A DNA stretch of 35,549 nucleotides, from positions 1 to 35,549 of the forward strand of contig JAEWIV010000541.1 in NCBI GenBank assembly GCA_023386865.1, in the 5' to 3' direction. The position numbers and the translations under genes are program-made. Below the pieces are notes generated by a model. That model was not told where the DNA came from, did not search any database, and saw only the letters and a program-made list of their open reading frames with translations. The stretch comes from Pseudomonadota bacterium. GTDB taxonomy: Bacteria > Pseudomonadota > Alphaproteobacteria > Reyranellales > Reyranellaceae. Positions 21,955-29,757 of the stretch are shown here, one piece after another. The first letter of the stretch is position 1. Each line of letters opens with the position of its first letter.

Positions 21955-24900
21955 CTAGACGAACCACTCGCCGATGCCGAACTTCATGACCATGTCGTTG
22001 TAGTCGAAGTCGGCGCCGCGCGTGGCGGTGTTGTCCTCGAAGCCGAAAGTGTTGGCCCCGAAGTTGCGGATATGCGTGCGGCCGTCGGCATTGGCGATGT
22101 TGGCCGCCGACTGGTCGAGGGTGAAGATCTCGCCGAACGGGTTGACCAGCACCGGCGCATAGAAGCCGTCGCCGCCCTGCACCGTCCAGGTCGCCCGCGC
22201 CGTGCCGGTCGAATGGCCCTGGGTGGACGTGAACTCCCAGTTGCTCTGCAGCGCGGCGCGGAAGGCATCCGTGTTGCCGTACGCCACGCCGCCCACCTGC
22301 CATTCGGAGGGGTTGGCCGGGCTCACGTCGAGCCGCACGAAGTGCAGGGTGTTGATGAAGTCGCCGCTCCACGCCAGGCTGACATTCACCGTCGTGCCCT
22401 GCGTGAGGTAGACCCAGGGATGGTCGCTGAGGCGCTGCGAGGCCGCCAGCGTCTCGGAATGGTCGAGCGTGTTGTCGACCCGCGCGCCGAGCTCCATGCG
22501 GCCGAAGCCGTCGCTGATCGAGACGGCGAGGGTTCCCTGGCCGCTGATCTGGACGTCGGGGTTGTGGTCGACCTGGCCGTTGCCCGCGATGACGGCGAAC
22601 TTCAGGTTTTCGCCGACCGGCAGGTAGACCGACTGCTTGCCGTTGAAGAACGAGAAGCCGTTGTCGGCTGCGACGGCGCCGATCTTGGCGAGCGCCGCGT
22701 CGTCGAGCGACGTCGTGATCCCCGACCCGTCGCGCTTCAGCATGTTGCCGTTTCCGTCGGTCGCGTAGGCCACCAGCGTGGCGTTGGGCATGGTCGAGCT
22801 CGTGCTCGAAAGCTCGATCCAGTTGCCCTGGGTGCTCGAGCTGCCGGCCGACAGCGCCAGCGCCTTGCCGCCCGCTGCCGCGCCCAGGCTCAGCGTGTCG
22901 AGGTTCACCGTGAATGTCGCGGCCTGGCTGTCGGAGTAGACCTCGCTGTCGAGATCGAAATCGCTCGGCAGGTACTGCTGCATGTAGGCGCTGTAGGTGC
23001 CGTTGCCGAACTGCGCCGACATTGCCGTCTTCCAGCCGCCCTGGAAGTCAGCCTGGGTGACGATCGGCGTCATGATCCAGCTCGTGTGCGCCACGTCTGC
23101 GAGCTCGATCTGGGCGATCTGGCCCGGCAGCAGCCAGTTGCCGTCGCCGACGGTGTTGAGGCCGAAGGCGAGCTCGGCCATCTTCAGGTCGGTGGGGTTC
23201 GGTGCCACCACGAAGCTCGAGCCATTGATCATGCCGACGCGCGGCGGCAGAGGCGGCGGTGGCGCCGGGGGCTCCGGCGGCGCCGACGCCGGTGTGAACG
23301 GGTTGGGCGGTCCGGAGCCGGCCGGGCTGGCGCCGGTCGGCGCCTTGAACGTCGCGGGATCGTAGGTCATCGCCCCGCCTGGCGCGAAGTTCAGCCCGAC
23401 ATTGCCGGCGCCGAAGGTCGTGACCTCGACGCCATGGTCGGCGACCACGCTGGAGAACGTGCCGCCGCTCGACGTGGCATAGATGTTGTACGTGGACTTC
23501 GAATGGACGTCGCCGAAGATCAGCTGGTACCAGGCCGCGCTGCCGTCGGCCGTCAGCGGCACGTCCTGGATGTCGAAGAAACCGGCCTGGCCGCCCGGAT
23601 TGGTGGCCTTGAGTTCCCACTGCGCGCCGTTCTTGGTGAGCTGGTAGTAATACCAGCTGCCTTTCGCGAGCGACAAGGCGACGAACCCGTCGGCGCCCGC
23701 CTGGGCATCGCCCGGCGCGTAGAAGCGGAAGGTGATCGGCGTGTCCTTCGACGGCGCCAGGAAGGTCGAGCCGACGTTGAAGCCGAAGGTGAACTGGAGC
23801 TGGTTGGTGCTGGTCGTCGTCGCCGGCAGGTAGTCGGCGCCGGCCGGCGCCACGTAGCCCGTGTTGCCGGTCTTGAAGCCGGAGGCCGGCGTTTCGGCGA
23901 GATCGTAGAGCGTGACGTTGACGGTCTGGACGTTGGCGTTGGTCGTCTTGTCCCACAGGCTGATCGCCGGATTGATGCCGCCGCCGCCCGAGATCAGGTC
24001 GGTGTAGGAGTAGCCGTAGGCGTTGGAGTTCTTGAAGAACTCCGCGGCGTAGGGATCGTAGAAGCGGTTCTGGCCGGTGGGGGTGCCGGCCCCGGTGCCG
24101 AGCGTGTTGGAATAGCCGACCGCCGGATTGAGCACGGCGTTGTAGGCGTAATTGGCGTTCCAGTTCCACGTTGCGCTGAGATTGAGGGTGCTCGAATCCT
24201 TGGGATTCACCGAATTGCCGGTGGCGCCCCAGAAGCCCGCGTCGAAACCGGCCACGAAATACTTGGCGACGTCGCCTGCCGCGTTGTTGGGCGTGAACGA
24301 ATCGAAGGTCGTCGCGGTGCCGGTCTTCGACCCGGCATGGACGGTGAGCTTGCCGGTCTGCAGGTAGATGTTGTTGATCAGGTCCTGCGCGGCGATGTTG
24401 ATGTAGTCCGTCGACATGCTGCCGTGCGCGGTGTCGGGGACCAGCCAGAACGAGTTGGTGCCGGCATCGTACTCCGCCTTGTAGACCGACAGGGCCGCGC
24501 GCGGCTGCACGGGCGATCCGTTGAAGGTCGAGACGATCTCGATGTTGCCGGCGAAGGCCTTGAAGGCGTTGACGTAGGCCGTCCAGTCGCTGCCCGGGAT
24601 CGGGTTGGGCACGAAATTGTTGCCCGGGACGATGACGTTGCGCAGCTCGTTCAGCGGCGTGTTGCCGGGCGCCTTGAACAACTGGTCCTGGATGCCGGCC
24701 GGCGACATGCCGGTGATCGCCGTGTCGATCGCCGAACCGCTCACGGCGTAGCCGCGCGTGTCGGTGAGGCCGCCCGAGTACTGCACCCCCAGCGTCAAGG
24801 TCGAGCCGAACTGGTTGATGGCGGAGATGTCGGCGACGTCGGATGCCGAGTTGGACAGCGTCGCTTCGAGGAGATCGAAGCGATAGTTCCGGTTGACCGA

Positions 24901-25206
24901 ATCGATCGAGTTGATGTCGCCGACTTGGTTCACGGTCGCCAGAAGGTTGCTGCTTCCGCCCGGGCCGGTCTGCTGGACGACGACATAGATCTTGCCCGAC
25001 GTGAAGGTCGTGTGACCGGCCGTCGTCAGCGCGACCGACGTCGCGCCGCTGGCGACGCCGTTGCTGACCAGGGTGACCGCCCCGCCGGGGATGAGGTTCG
25101 CGCCCTCGAAGGCGAAGGCATAGGCGTAGACGCCGTTGCCGGCTCCCCCGCTCGTCAGGTGGCTCAGCAAGGTCGGGCTGAGCGTGAAGTTCATGGTCGT
25201 CGGCAT
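21955..25206 (-). CDS. Large GH64-like beta-1,3-glucanase-type protein with DUF4114 C-terminus
   Basis: 1083 residues. The first 440 or so residues resemble the GH64/thaumatin-like beta-1,3-glucanase fold: YRFDLLEATLS, ADISAINQFGSTLTLGV, SFWLVPDTAHG and NAYGYSYTDLISGG. A middle beta-rich region of about 190 residues is unassigned. A Pro-rich linker lies near 632-656 (PPEPPAPPPPLPP). The C-terminal region ends with GFED...DFDYNDMVMKF (1055-1076), the DUF4114 signature, then GEWFV. ATG 25206 is bounded by an in-frame stop at 25243-25245, so no signal peptide is possible. I find no cysteine. Export through a type I-like system is inferred. GH64 assignment is moderate, because catalytic residues were not pinned; DUF4114 is firm. 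Confidence 0.8.
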   Translation of the reverse strand: MPTTMNFTLSPTLLSHLTSGGAGNGVYAYAFAFEGANLIPGGAVTLVSNGVASGATSVALTTAGHTTFTSGKIYVVVQQTGPGGSSNLLATVNQVGDINSIDSVNRNYRFDLLEATLSNSASDVADISAINQFGSTLTLGVQYSGGLTDTRGYAVSGSAIDTAITGMSPAGIQDQLFKAPGNTPLNELRNVIVPGNNFVPNPIPGSDWTAYVNAFKAFAGNIEIVSTFNGSPVQPRAALSVYKAEYDAGTNSFWLVPDTAHGSMSTDYINIAAQDLINNIYLQTGKLTVHAGSKTGTATTFDSFTPNNAAGDVAKYFVAGFDAGFWGATGNSVNPKDSSTLNLSATWNWNANYAYNAVLNPAVGYSNTLGTGAGTPTGQNRFYDPYAAEFFKNSNAYGYSYTDLISGGGGINPAISLWDKTTNANVQTVNVTLYDLAETPASGFKTGNTGYVAPAGADYLPATTTSTNQLQFTFGFNVGSTFLAPSKDTPITFRFYAPGDAQAGADGFVALSLAKGSWYYYQLTKNGAQWELKATNPGGQAGFFDIQDVPLTADGSAAWYQLIFGDVHSKSTYNIYATSSGGTFSSVVADHGVEVTTFGAGNVGLNFAPGGAMTYDPATFKAPTGASPAGSGPPNPFTPASAPPEPPAPPPPLPPRVGMINGSSFVVAPNPTDLKMAELAFGLNTVGDGNWLLPGQIAQIELADVAHTSWIMTPIVTQADFQGGWKTAMSAQFGNGTYSAYMQQYLPSDFDLDSEVYSDSQAATFTVNLDTLSLGAAAGGKALALSAGSSSTQGNWIELSSTSSTMPNATLVAYATDGNGNMLKRDGSGITTSLDDAALAKIGAVAADNGFSFFNGKQSVYLPVGENLKFAVIAGNGQVDHNPDVQISGQGTLAVSISDGFGRMELGARVDNTLDHSETLAASQRLSDHPWVYLTQGTTVNVSLAWSGDFINTLHFVRLDVSPANPSEWQVGGVAYGNTDAFRAALQSNWEFTSTQGHSTGTARATWTVQGGDGFYAPVLVNPFGEIFTLDQSAANIANADGRTHIRNFGANTFGFEDNTATRGADFDYNDMVMKFGIGEWFV

Positions 25207-25347
25207 AGTGGCCCCAGCTACTCGGTACTCCCCGATGCCACTCTAGGAAGGCGCCGATGGCCCGGCAACGGCAGATCGCGGCGCGCGGTCTCCGAACAGT
25301 CACGGTCCAAGCGGGCAACAGAGCCTCTCATTCATCGTTGTAAACGA

Positions 25348-25419
25348 CACACGGCGCCGGACCGCGGGCTGTTCGTATCGATACGTCAGTCGCTTGTGTA
25401 CCTCGGCCGGCGCCGTGTG
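25348..25419. promoter_or_regulatory. Inverted repeat with inner palindrome in a divergent promoter
   Basis: A 13-bp arm CACACGGCGCCGG (25348-25360) is inverted at 25407-25419, enclosing 46 bases. Inside is a perfect 12-bp palindrome CGTATCGATACG (25374-25385). The element lies in the 242-bp gap between the leftward glycanase-like gene and the rightward small gene at 25449. The inner palindrome could be an operator and the outer arms a cruciform or second operator pair. Nothing else is seen in the gap except the ribosome site CGGAGG at 25438-25443. Confidence 0.6.
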
Positions 25420-25448
25420 TGCTTTTCGCTCTCGATCCGGAGGCCGCC

Positions 25449-25652
25449 GTGAAGACGCCATGCGAGTTGGCAAGCGAAGCCCGCAGCAATCATGACGCGG
25501 CGGCCCGAGCGCTGCGGATGGCCCGTGGCCTGACGGTCCGGGCGGAGGTCGAGCGGCTGGAACGCTTCGCAGCGGAGCTGGAATCGCGCGCCAACGACCT
25601 GGATGCCCAGGCGGCAGCGGCACAAGCGTCCGGTTTGACCCCTCGGAACTGA
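25449..25652 (+). CDS. Small helical hypothetical protein
   Basis: 67 residues from GTG 25449, chosen because CCGGAGG lies six to seven bases upstream. The sequence is nearly all helix, with Ala/Glu/Arg heptad-like runs (AEVERLERFAAELESRANDLDAQAAAAQ), so a short coiled coil is likely. No family is recognised. Its TGA stop (25650-25652) begins the hairpin shared with the convergent gene. Confidence 0.6.
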   Translation: MKTPCELASEARSNHDAAARALRMARGLTVRAEVERLERFAAELESRANDLDAQAAAAQASGLTPRN

Positions 25653-25682
25653 GGCGCGCGGGCTCTATGCCCGCTGCGCCTC
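25651..25682. terminator. Bidirectional hairpin over two convergent stop codons
   Basis: GAGGCGC-GCGGGC (25651-25663) pairs with GCCCGC-(T)-GCGCCTC (25669-25682), a 13-bp stem with one bulged T and a five-base loop. The stop of the plus gene ends at 25652, and the minus-strand stop (25665-25667) lies in the loop. No long T tract follows on either side, so termination is plausible rather than certain. Confidence 0.7.
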
Positions 25683-25982
25683 GGCCACCCGAAGGATTTC
25701 CACCAGGGGTGGCGCGACCAGGATCGCGCTGAAGGCATGCATCCAGTCGCCGGTTTCCTCGTCGCTGCCGACGCCGCGCTCGCGGAACTGGTCGAGCTGG
25801 CCAAGTTCCGCCAGCTCCAGTTCGAACTGCAGGGCGGCGCCGCCCTGGGCGCGCGTCAGCGGCACCAGGAGGCGGGCGTTGAGGCCCTTGCCGCGGGCGG
25901 CGGCGACTTCGCGCAGGATGAAGTCGATGGCCTTCTGGCGGTTCACGGGCAGCACGTCGTACGAAAAGCGGGCGAGGTACAT
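25665..25982 (-). CDS. Small protein of probable dimeric alpha/beta-barrel type
   Basis: 105 residues from ATG 25982 with a perfect AGGAGG upstream. The opening MYLARFSYDVLPVNRQKAIDFILREVAAARGKGLNARLLVPLTRAQGGAALQFELEL has the strand-helix-strand pattern of ferredoxin-like dimeric barrels (NIPSNAP or ABM-like). This is fold-level resemblance by eye, not a family assignment. It is a monocistronic unit facing the small helical gene; the cyclase gene downstream is 90 bases away on the same strand. Confidence 0.75.
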   Translation of the reverse strand: MYLARFSYDVLPVNRQKAIDFILREVAAARGKGLNARLLVPLTRAQGGAALQFELELAELGQLDQFRERGVGSDEETGDWMHAFSAILVAPPLVEILRVAEAQRA

Positions 25983-26072
25983 GGCGTCCTCCTGTTGTCG
26001 GCTCTGCCGGTCACACAGGATGAAATGTCGTGCATCGCCGCGCGTTGCTCACGATGTGCCCCCGGAGCGGTT

Positions 26073-26969
26073 CTACTCGTAATGGACCACGAGCTCGATA
26101 TCCCCCAGCTTGACCGTGGCTCCCGGAATCAGCGGGCATGACAGCCAGGGGGCGATCGGCGTGCCGTTGATCGAGGTGCCGTTGGTCGAGCCGACATCCT
26201 CGATCTGCAAGGTATTGTTCTCGTCCACACTCAGCCGCGCATGACGCCGCGAGACCGACGTGTTCGACAGCACGATGTCGCACTGGCTGGCGTCCCGGCC
26301 GACCAGGACGCTCTGCTTGCGCTTCACCAGCGGCTCCATCTCCACGTCGAAGCCGAACTTGCGCCCACTGATGTCGGCGCCCTGGAAATGGAAGATCCCC
26401 CGCGGGCGTATCGGCCGGCTCGGTATGGTGGCCGAGCTCTCGCGCACCCGGACCCGGTAGATGTGCAGCGGGCGGCTGACGTGCTTGGCCCGATGCTCGC
26501 CGCCGTCGACATAGACGTAGCCGTCACGCAGCTTGGCCACGTCGCTCACCGCGCGTGAAACGGCGATGCCGCCCGGTTCGGCCAGCACCTGGATCCGTTC
26601 GGCCAGGTTCACGCCATCGCCGAAAATATCGGCGTTCGTCTCGTCGATGATGATCTCGCCGAGATGCACGCCGATGCGGAACAGCAGGCGCTGCTCCTCG
26701 GGCAGGCCCGCGTTGAACTCTGCCATGCGGGCCTGGATGTCGATCGCGACCTGGACGGCGGCGGCGGCCGAGCCGAACTCGGCGAGCATGGCGTCTCCCG
26801 TGCTGTGCACCAGGGAGCCGCCGGCATCCTCGATTGCCGGCCGCCAGATCGTGGCGCGCGCCGATCTCAGGCGCTCGAACGTCAGGTCCTCCTCACTCTC
26901 GACCAGGCGCACGAAGCCGGCGAGATCGGCATGCAGGATCGCGGACAATCGCCGTTCGGAACGTGGCAT
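26073..26969 (-). CDS. Class III adenylate/guanylate cyclase fused to an FHA domain
   Basis: 298 residues from ATG 26969; a TTG 27074 extension lacks conserved sequence. The cyclase domain (about 5-170) has the metal-binding D15 in ILHADLAGF and D59 in HSTGDAMLAEF, the purine-contact Asp in ADIFGDGVN, and the Asn/Arg pair in VNLAER. The usual substrate-selecting lysine, four residues before D59, is histidine (H55). The FHA domain (about 205-298) shows VGRD, SVSRRHARL and GSTNGTSING, which bind phosphothreonine. This suggests a cyclase steered by a Ser/Thr kinase. No kinase or cyclic-nucleotide receptor is nearby. Confidence 0.92.
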   Translation of the reverse strand: MPRSERRLSAILHADLAGFVRLVESEEDLTFERLRSARATIWRPAIEDAGGSLVHSTGDAMLAEFGSAAAAVQVAIDIQARMAEFNAGLPEEQRLLFRIGVHLGEIIIDETNADIFGDGVNLAERIQVLAEPGGIAVSRAVSDVAKLRDGYVYVDGGEHRAKHVSRPLHIYRVRVRESSATIPSRPIRPRGIFHFQGADISGRKFGFDVEMEPLVKRKQSVLVGRDASQCDIVLSNTSVSRRHARLSVDENNTLQIEDVGSTNGTSINGTPIAPWLSCPLIPGATVKLGDIELVVHYE

Positions 26970-27101
26970 GGCTGAGGACGAAACGCCTTTGTTGCAGCAG
27001 GGGAGCGACAGCCGCAACCAACCATCGGCTTGGGCTCTGGGGCGAATTTTCAGCGTCCCGGGACGGCCTGTCAAACCAAGCCGCCATGGGACGCCGAACG
27101 G

Positions 27102-28694
27102 CTACCGGTCGAGCCAGACGTCCTCGAAGCGCCAGTTGTTGTAGATGCTGTTGACGTGAAGCGTCAGGTTCTTGACCTGCGGCTGCCAGCAGCCGGCAAT
27201 GCGGCCATAGGCGATGATCGGCCGGGCGATCTCCTCCTGCAGCTTGCGGTCGATGTCCCACACCATCTGCTGGCGCTTCTTCGGGTCGAGCTCGCGCGAC
27301 TGCGCCGCGAAGAGCTCCGTCATCTCGGCGCTGCAGTAGTTGTTGTAGTTGCGCAGCGAGCCGCAGGCGTAGTTCTCGAAGAAGGCCACGTCGGGATCGT
27401 CTACCGCGACGCCGCTCAGGTTCAGCGCCACCACGTAGTCCTTCTTGAAGACGCGATTGTAGTAGACGGTGGTGTCGATGACCTCGAGCTCGCCGTCGAC
27501 CCAGACGTGCTTCAGCTGGTCGATCAGGATCACCGCCGGATCGCGAAAGGTGGCGATGTTGCGCGTGCTGACCTTGACCTTCAGCCGCTTGTCCGGTCCG
27601 TAGCCTGCCTCCTTCATCAGGCCGCGGGCTTCCTCGCGCGCCTTCTCGACGTCGCCGTAGCCCGGCAGCCCCTGCATCATCTCGGGCGTCAGGCCCCAGA
27701 CGCCGTCGGGCGGCGGCACCATGATGCCGCTCACCTTGCCTTCGCCCTCGCTCAGGATGTCGATGAAGGCCTTGCGATCCAGGGTCAGCGCCAGCGCGCG
27801 CCGGATCTTGGGGTTGTCGAAGGGCGGCCGCTCGGCGTTGATGATCACGTTGGAGCTGACGCCGCTCTCGCGCATCGTGCACAGCGCGCCGGGCGCCTCG
27901 GCCTTGATGTTCTTCAGGAGCGGTACCGTGACGTCGGCCGGGAAGGTCATGTCGTACTTGCCGGCGATGAAGGACAACATGCGCGTCGAGCGGTCGGGGA
28001 TGATCGTGAACTCGATGGCGTCGAGGTAGGGCCGGCCCTTCTTCCAGTAGTCGGTGTTCTTCACCAGCCGGATGCCTTCGTTCATCTTGAACTCGGCGAG
28101 CTTGAACGGTCCCGTGCCGATCGGGCGGCGCCGCATCTGGTCCACCGGCACGTGGCAGGCGTAGATCGGCGTGTAGCCGGAGGCGAGCAGGGTGAGCAGC
28201 GAGGGCTGCGGTGCCTTGAGGTGGAAGGTGACGTCGAAGTCGCCGTCGGCGGTGACCTTCTCGACATTGGTCCACCAGGTCGACCGCGGGTTGCGCCTGA
28301 GCTTGCTCTCGCCGCTCGTCAGCAGGTCGAAGGTGCATTCGACGTCCTTGGCCGTGAACGGCTTGCCGTCGTGCCACCTGACGCCCTCGCGCAGCTTGAA
28401 CCTGAGCTTGCTGCCGCCGTCGGTCCACTCCCAGCGCGTGGCGAGGTCGGGCACGATCGAGTCCAGGCTGTTGCGCGGGACGTTCTGGTCGAACATCACG
28501 AGGTTGTTGTAGAGCGACATGAAGGGCACGGCGACCGACACCGTCGCCTCTTCGTGGATCGAGGCGCTGGGCGGCGTGTCCATGTGCTGGATCCTGAGCA
28601 CGCCGCCGGGCTTCTGGGCCGCCGCCGGAACGGCGATCAGCACCGCCGCCATCGCGGCTGCAAGCCGCGCGAGGCGACCCATCTTGGTGTTCAT
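27102..28694 (-). CDS. ABC transporter substrate-binding protein, family 5
   Basis: 530 residues. A signal peptide (LARLAAAMAAVLIAVPAAA, cut before QKPGG) is followed by a family 5 (oligopeptide/dipeptide/nickel type) binding fold: the signature region LRFKLREGVRWHDGKPFTAKDVECTFD, GTGPFKLAEFKMNEGIRLVKNTDYWKKGRPYLDAIEFTII, NPKIRRALALTLDRKAF, and the C-terminal RQQMVWDIDRKLQEEIARPI. It should capture a solute in the periplasm. No permease or ATPase gene flanks it, so it is an orphan that must use a transporter encoded elsewhere. The ligand is unknown. Confidence 0.95.
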   Translation of the reverse strand: MNTKMGRLARLAAAMAAVLIAVPAAAQKPGGVLRIQHMDTPPSASIHEEATVSVAVPFMSLYNNLVMFDQNVPRNSLDSIVPDLATRWEWTDGGSKLRFKLREGVRWHDGKPFTAKDVECTFDLLTSGESKLRRNPRSTWWTNVEKVTADGDFDVTFHLKAPQPSLLTLLASGYTPIYACHVPVDQMRRRPIGTGPFKLAEFKMNEGIRLVKNTDYWKKGRPYLDAIEFTIIPDRSTRMLSFIAGKYDMTFPADVTVPLLKNIKAEAPGALCTMRESGVSSNVIINAERPPFDNPKIRRALALTLDRKAFIDILSEGEGKVSGIMVPPPDGVWGLTPEMMQGLPGYGDVEKAREEARGLMKEAGYGPDKRLKVKVSTRNIATFRDPAVILIDQLKHVWVDGELEVIDTTVYYNRVFKKDYVVALNLSGVAVDDPDVAFFENYACGSLRNYNNYCSAEMTELFAAQSRELDPKKRQQMVWDIDRKLQEEIARPIIAYGRIAGCWQPQVKNLTLHVNSIYNNWRFEDVWLDR

Positions 28695-28908
28695 TGTTTC
28701 CTCCCGCGAAGCCGGCGTTTCGGCTGGACGTTTGCGCCGACCCTAACACGGCCTGTTCGCGGCAAAGCGAGGACGTGCCGGTCGGTATTGCAGACCGAAA
28801 ACGGCGCCTGCACTTCGAGCACGGTATCGCGACGCGGCGATATCGTCGGCCAACCGTAACCAACCGAGCCTGCCAGCATTGCTCGACTGCCCCTTCGAGG
28901 TGTGGGTC

Positions 28909-29271
28909 ATGTGGCGCGTGTTGGTGGTGGAGGACGACCTTCTGCAGGGCGAGGAGCTTTGCGATCTGCTCCTGAGCGAAGGCATGGAGCCGATCGGACC
29001 GGCTCCCACGGTCGCGGCGGCCCTGAACCTGCTGGGCTCGGCAGCCGTCGATGCTGCCATCGTCGATATCGGGCTGAAGGATGGTCTGTGCTACGACGTG
29101 GCTCGCACGCTGCTCGAGCGGAGCATCCCGTTCCTGTTCTCGACGGCTTCGATGCGGCAGGTGCTGCCGGCGGAGTTCCTCGCCGTTCCGCTGCTGCACA
29201 AGCCCAGTGACCCGGTACGTCTGATCGAAGTGCTGGAGCAGATCCTTCCCGCCAAGGCTCACAGCCACTGA
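28909..29271 (+). CDS. Single-domain response regulator (receiver only)
   Basis: 120 residues from ATG 28909 (GAGGTG upstream). Acidic pocket E8/D9/D10, phospho-acceptor D53 in AAIVDIGLKDG, switch residues S78/T79 and conserved K98 in LLHKPSD. There is no output domain, so it probably works by protein-protein contact in a phosphorelay. Its receiver resembles that of the regulator at 33117-33797 (both read GPxxxxxxA after the second strand). No kinase is adjacent. Its last 13 bases overlap the convergent lipoprotein gene. Confidence 0.9.
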   Translation: MWRVLVVEDDLLQGEELCDLLLSEGMEPIGPAPTVAAALNLLGSAAVDAAIVDIGLKDGLCYDVARTLLERSIPFLFSTASMRQVLPAEFLAVPLLHKPSDPVRLIEVLEQILPAKAHSH

Positions 29272-29588
29272 CTTGACAGCCACTGGCCCTTCACCTGCTC
29301 GAACACGACCGAGACCTTCGGATAATAGCGACCGTCTCGCCACGCGCCTTCGTAGACATAGATTTCACAGGCGAACGGCGCGGCGGTCTGGTTGCCGCAG
29401 GTCCTGCGGATGACCTGGTCGGGAACGCGGTTGCCGTTGGCCTCGATGACCTCCTGTTGCGTCATTCCCCGGGCCAGCATGCCGTGCGGCCTGCCTGACG
29501 GGCTGCAGGCGCCGAGTGCAACGCCAAGCATGACCAACAGCTTGAGCACGCCAGCTGACGGCCCAGCCGCGCTTTCAGGGTCCAACAC
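29259..29588 (-). CDS. Putative small lipoprotein, SmpA/BamE-like
   Basis: 109 residues from GTG 29588, or about 96 from GTG 29549. A hydrophobic segment LKLLVMLGVALGAC ends in an LGAC lipobox, so an N-terminally lipidated mature protein is likely. The mature part begins with GMTQQEVIEANG, which resembles the first helix of SmpA/OmlA-type proteins, and contains two further cysteines (RTCGNQ, FACEIY) that could pair. The product ends QWLSSQWL because of a 15-bp partial tandem repeat at its 3' end. Starts are weakly supported, and the family call is by resemblance only. Confidence 0.7.
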   Translation of the reverse strand: MLDPESAAGPSAGVLKLLVMLGVALGACSPSGRPHGMLARGMTQQEVIEANGNRVPDQVIRRTCGNQTAAPFACEIYVYEGAWRDGRYYPKVSVVFEQVKGQWLSSQWL

Positions 29589-29757
29589 TGCAAAGTCGCC
29601 GAAGCGAGGGACGCGGATCGAGCTTGGGATTCCTGTCGCCGGCCATCGTGGGCAGCTCCATGCGTGAGAAACGCGTCAACGTCGCCGCCGCCTCACCGTT
29701 GCGCCGTATCGGTCGTCGCGACGGGAACGTCGCATATGGCCCGGCATTGTGTTCGCG

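Noticed and set aside
21637..25452. 1271-residue plus-strand open frame
   Set aside because: It is opposite the SDR and GH64-like genes, low-complexity Arg/Ala/Gly/Val composition, no start with a ribosome site and no domain. Treated as a shadow frame.
27030..28859. 609-residue plus-strand frame opposite the binding-protein gene
   Set aside because: Composition is typical of antisense GC-rich frames, while the minus strand has a clear signal peptide and family 5 motifs.
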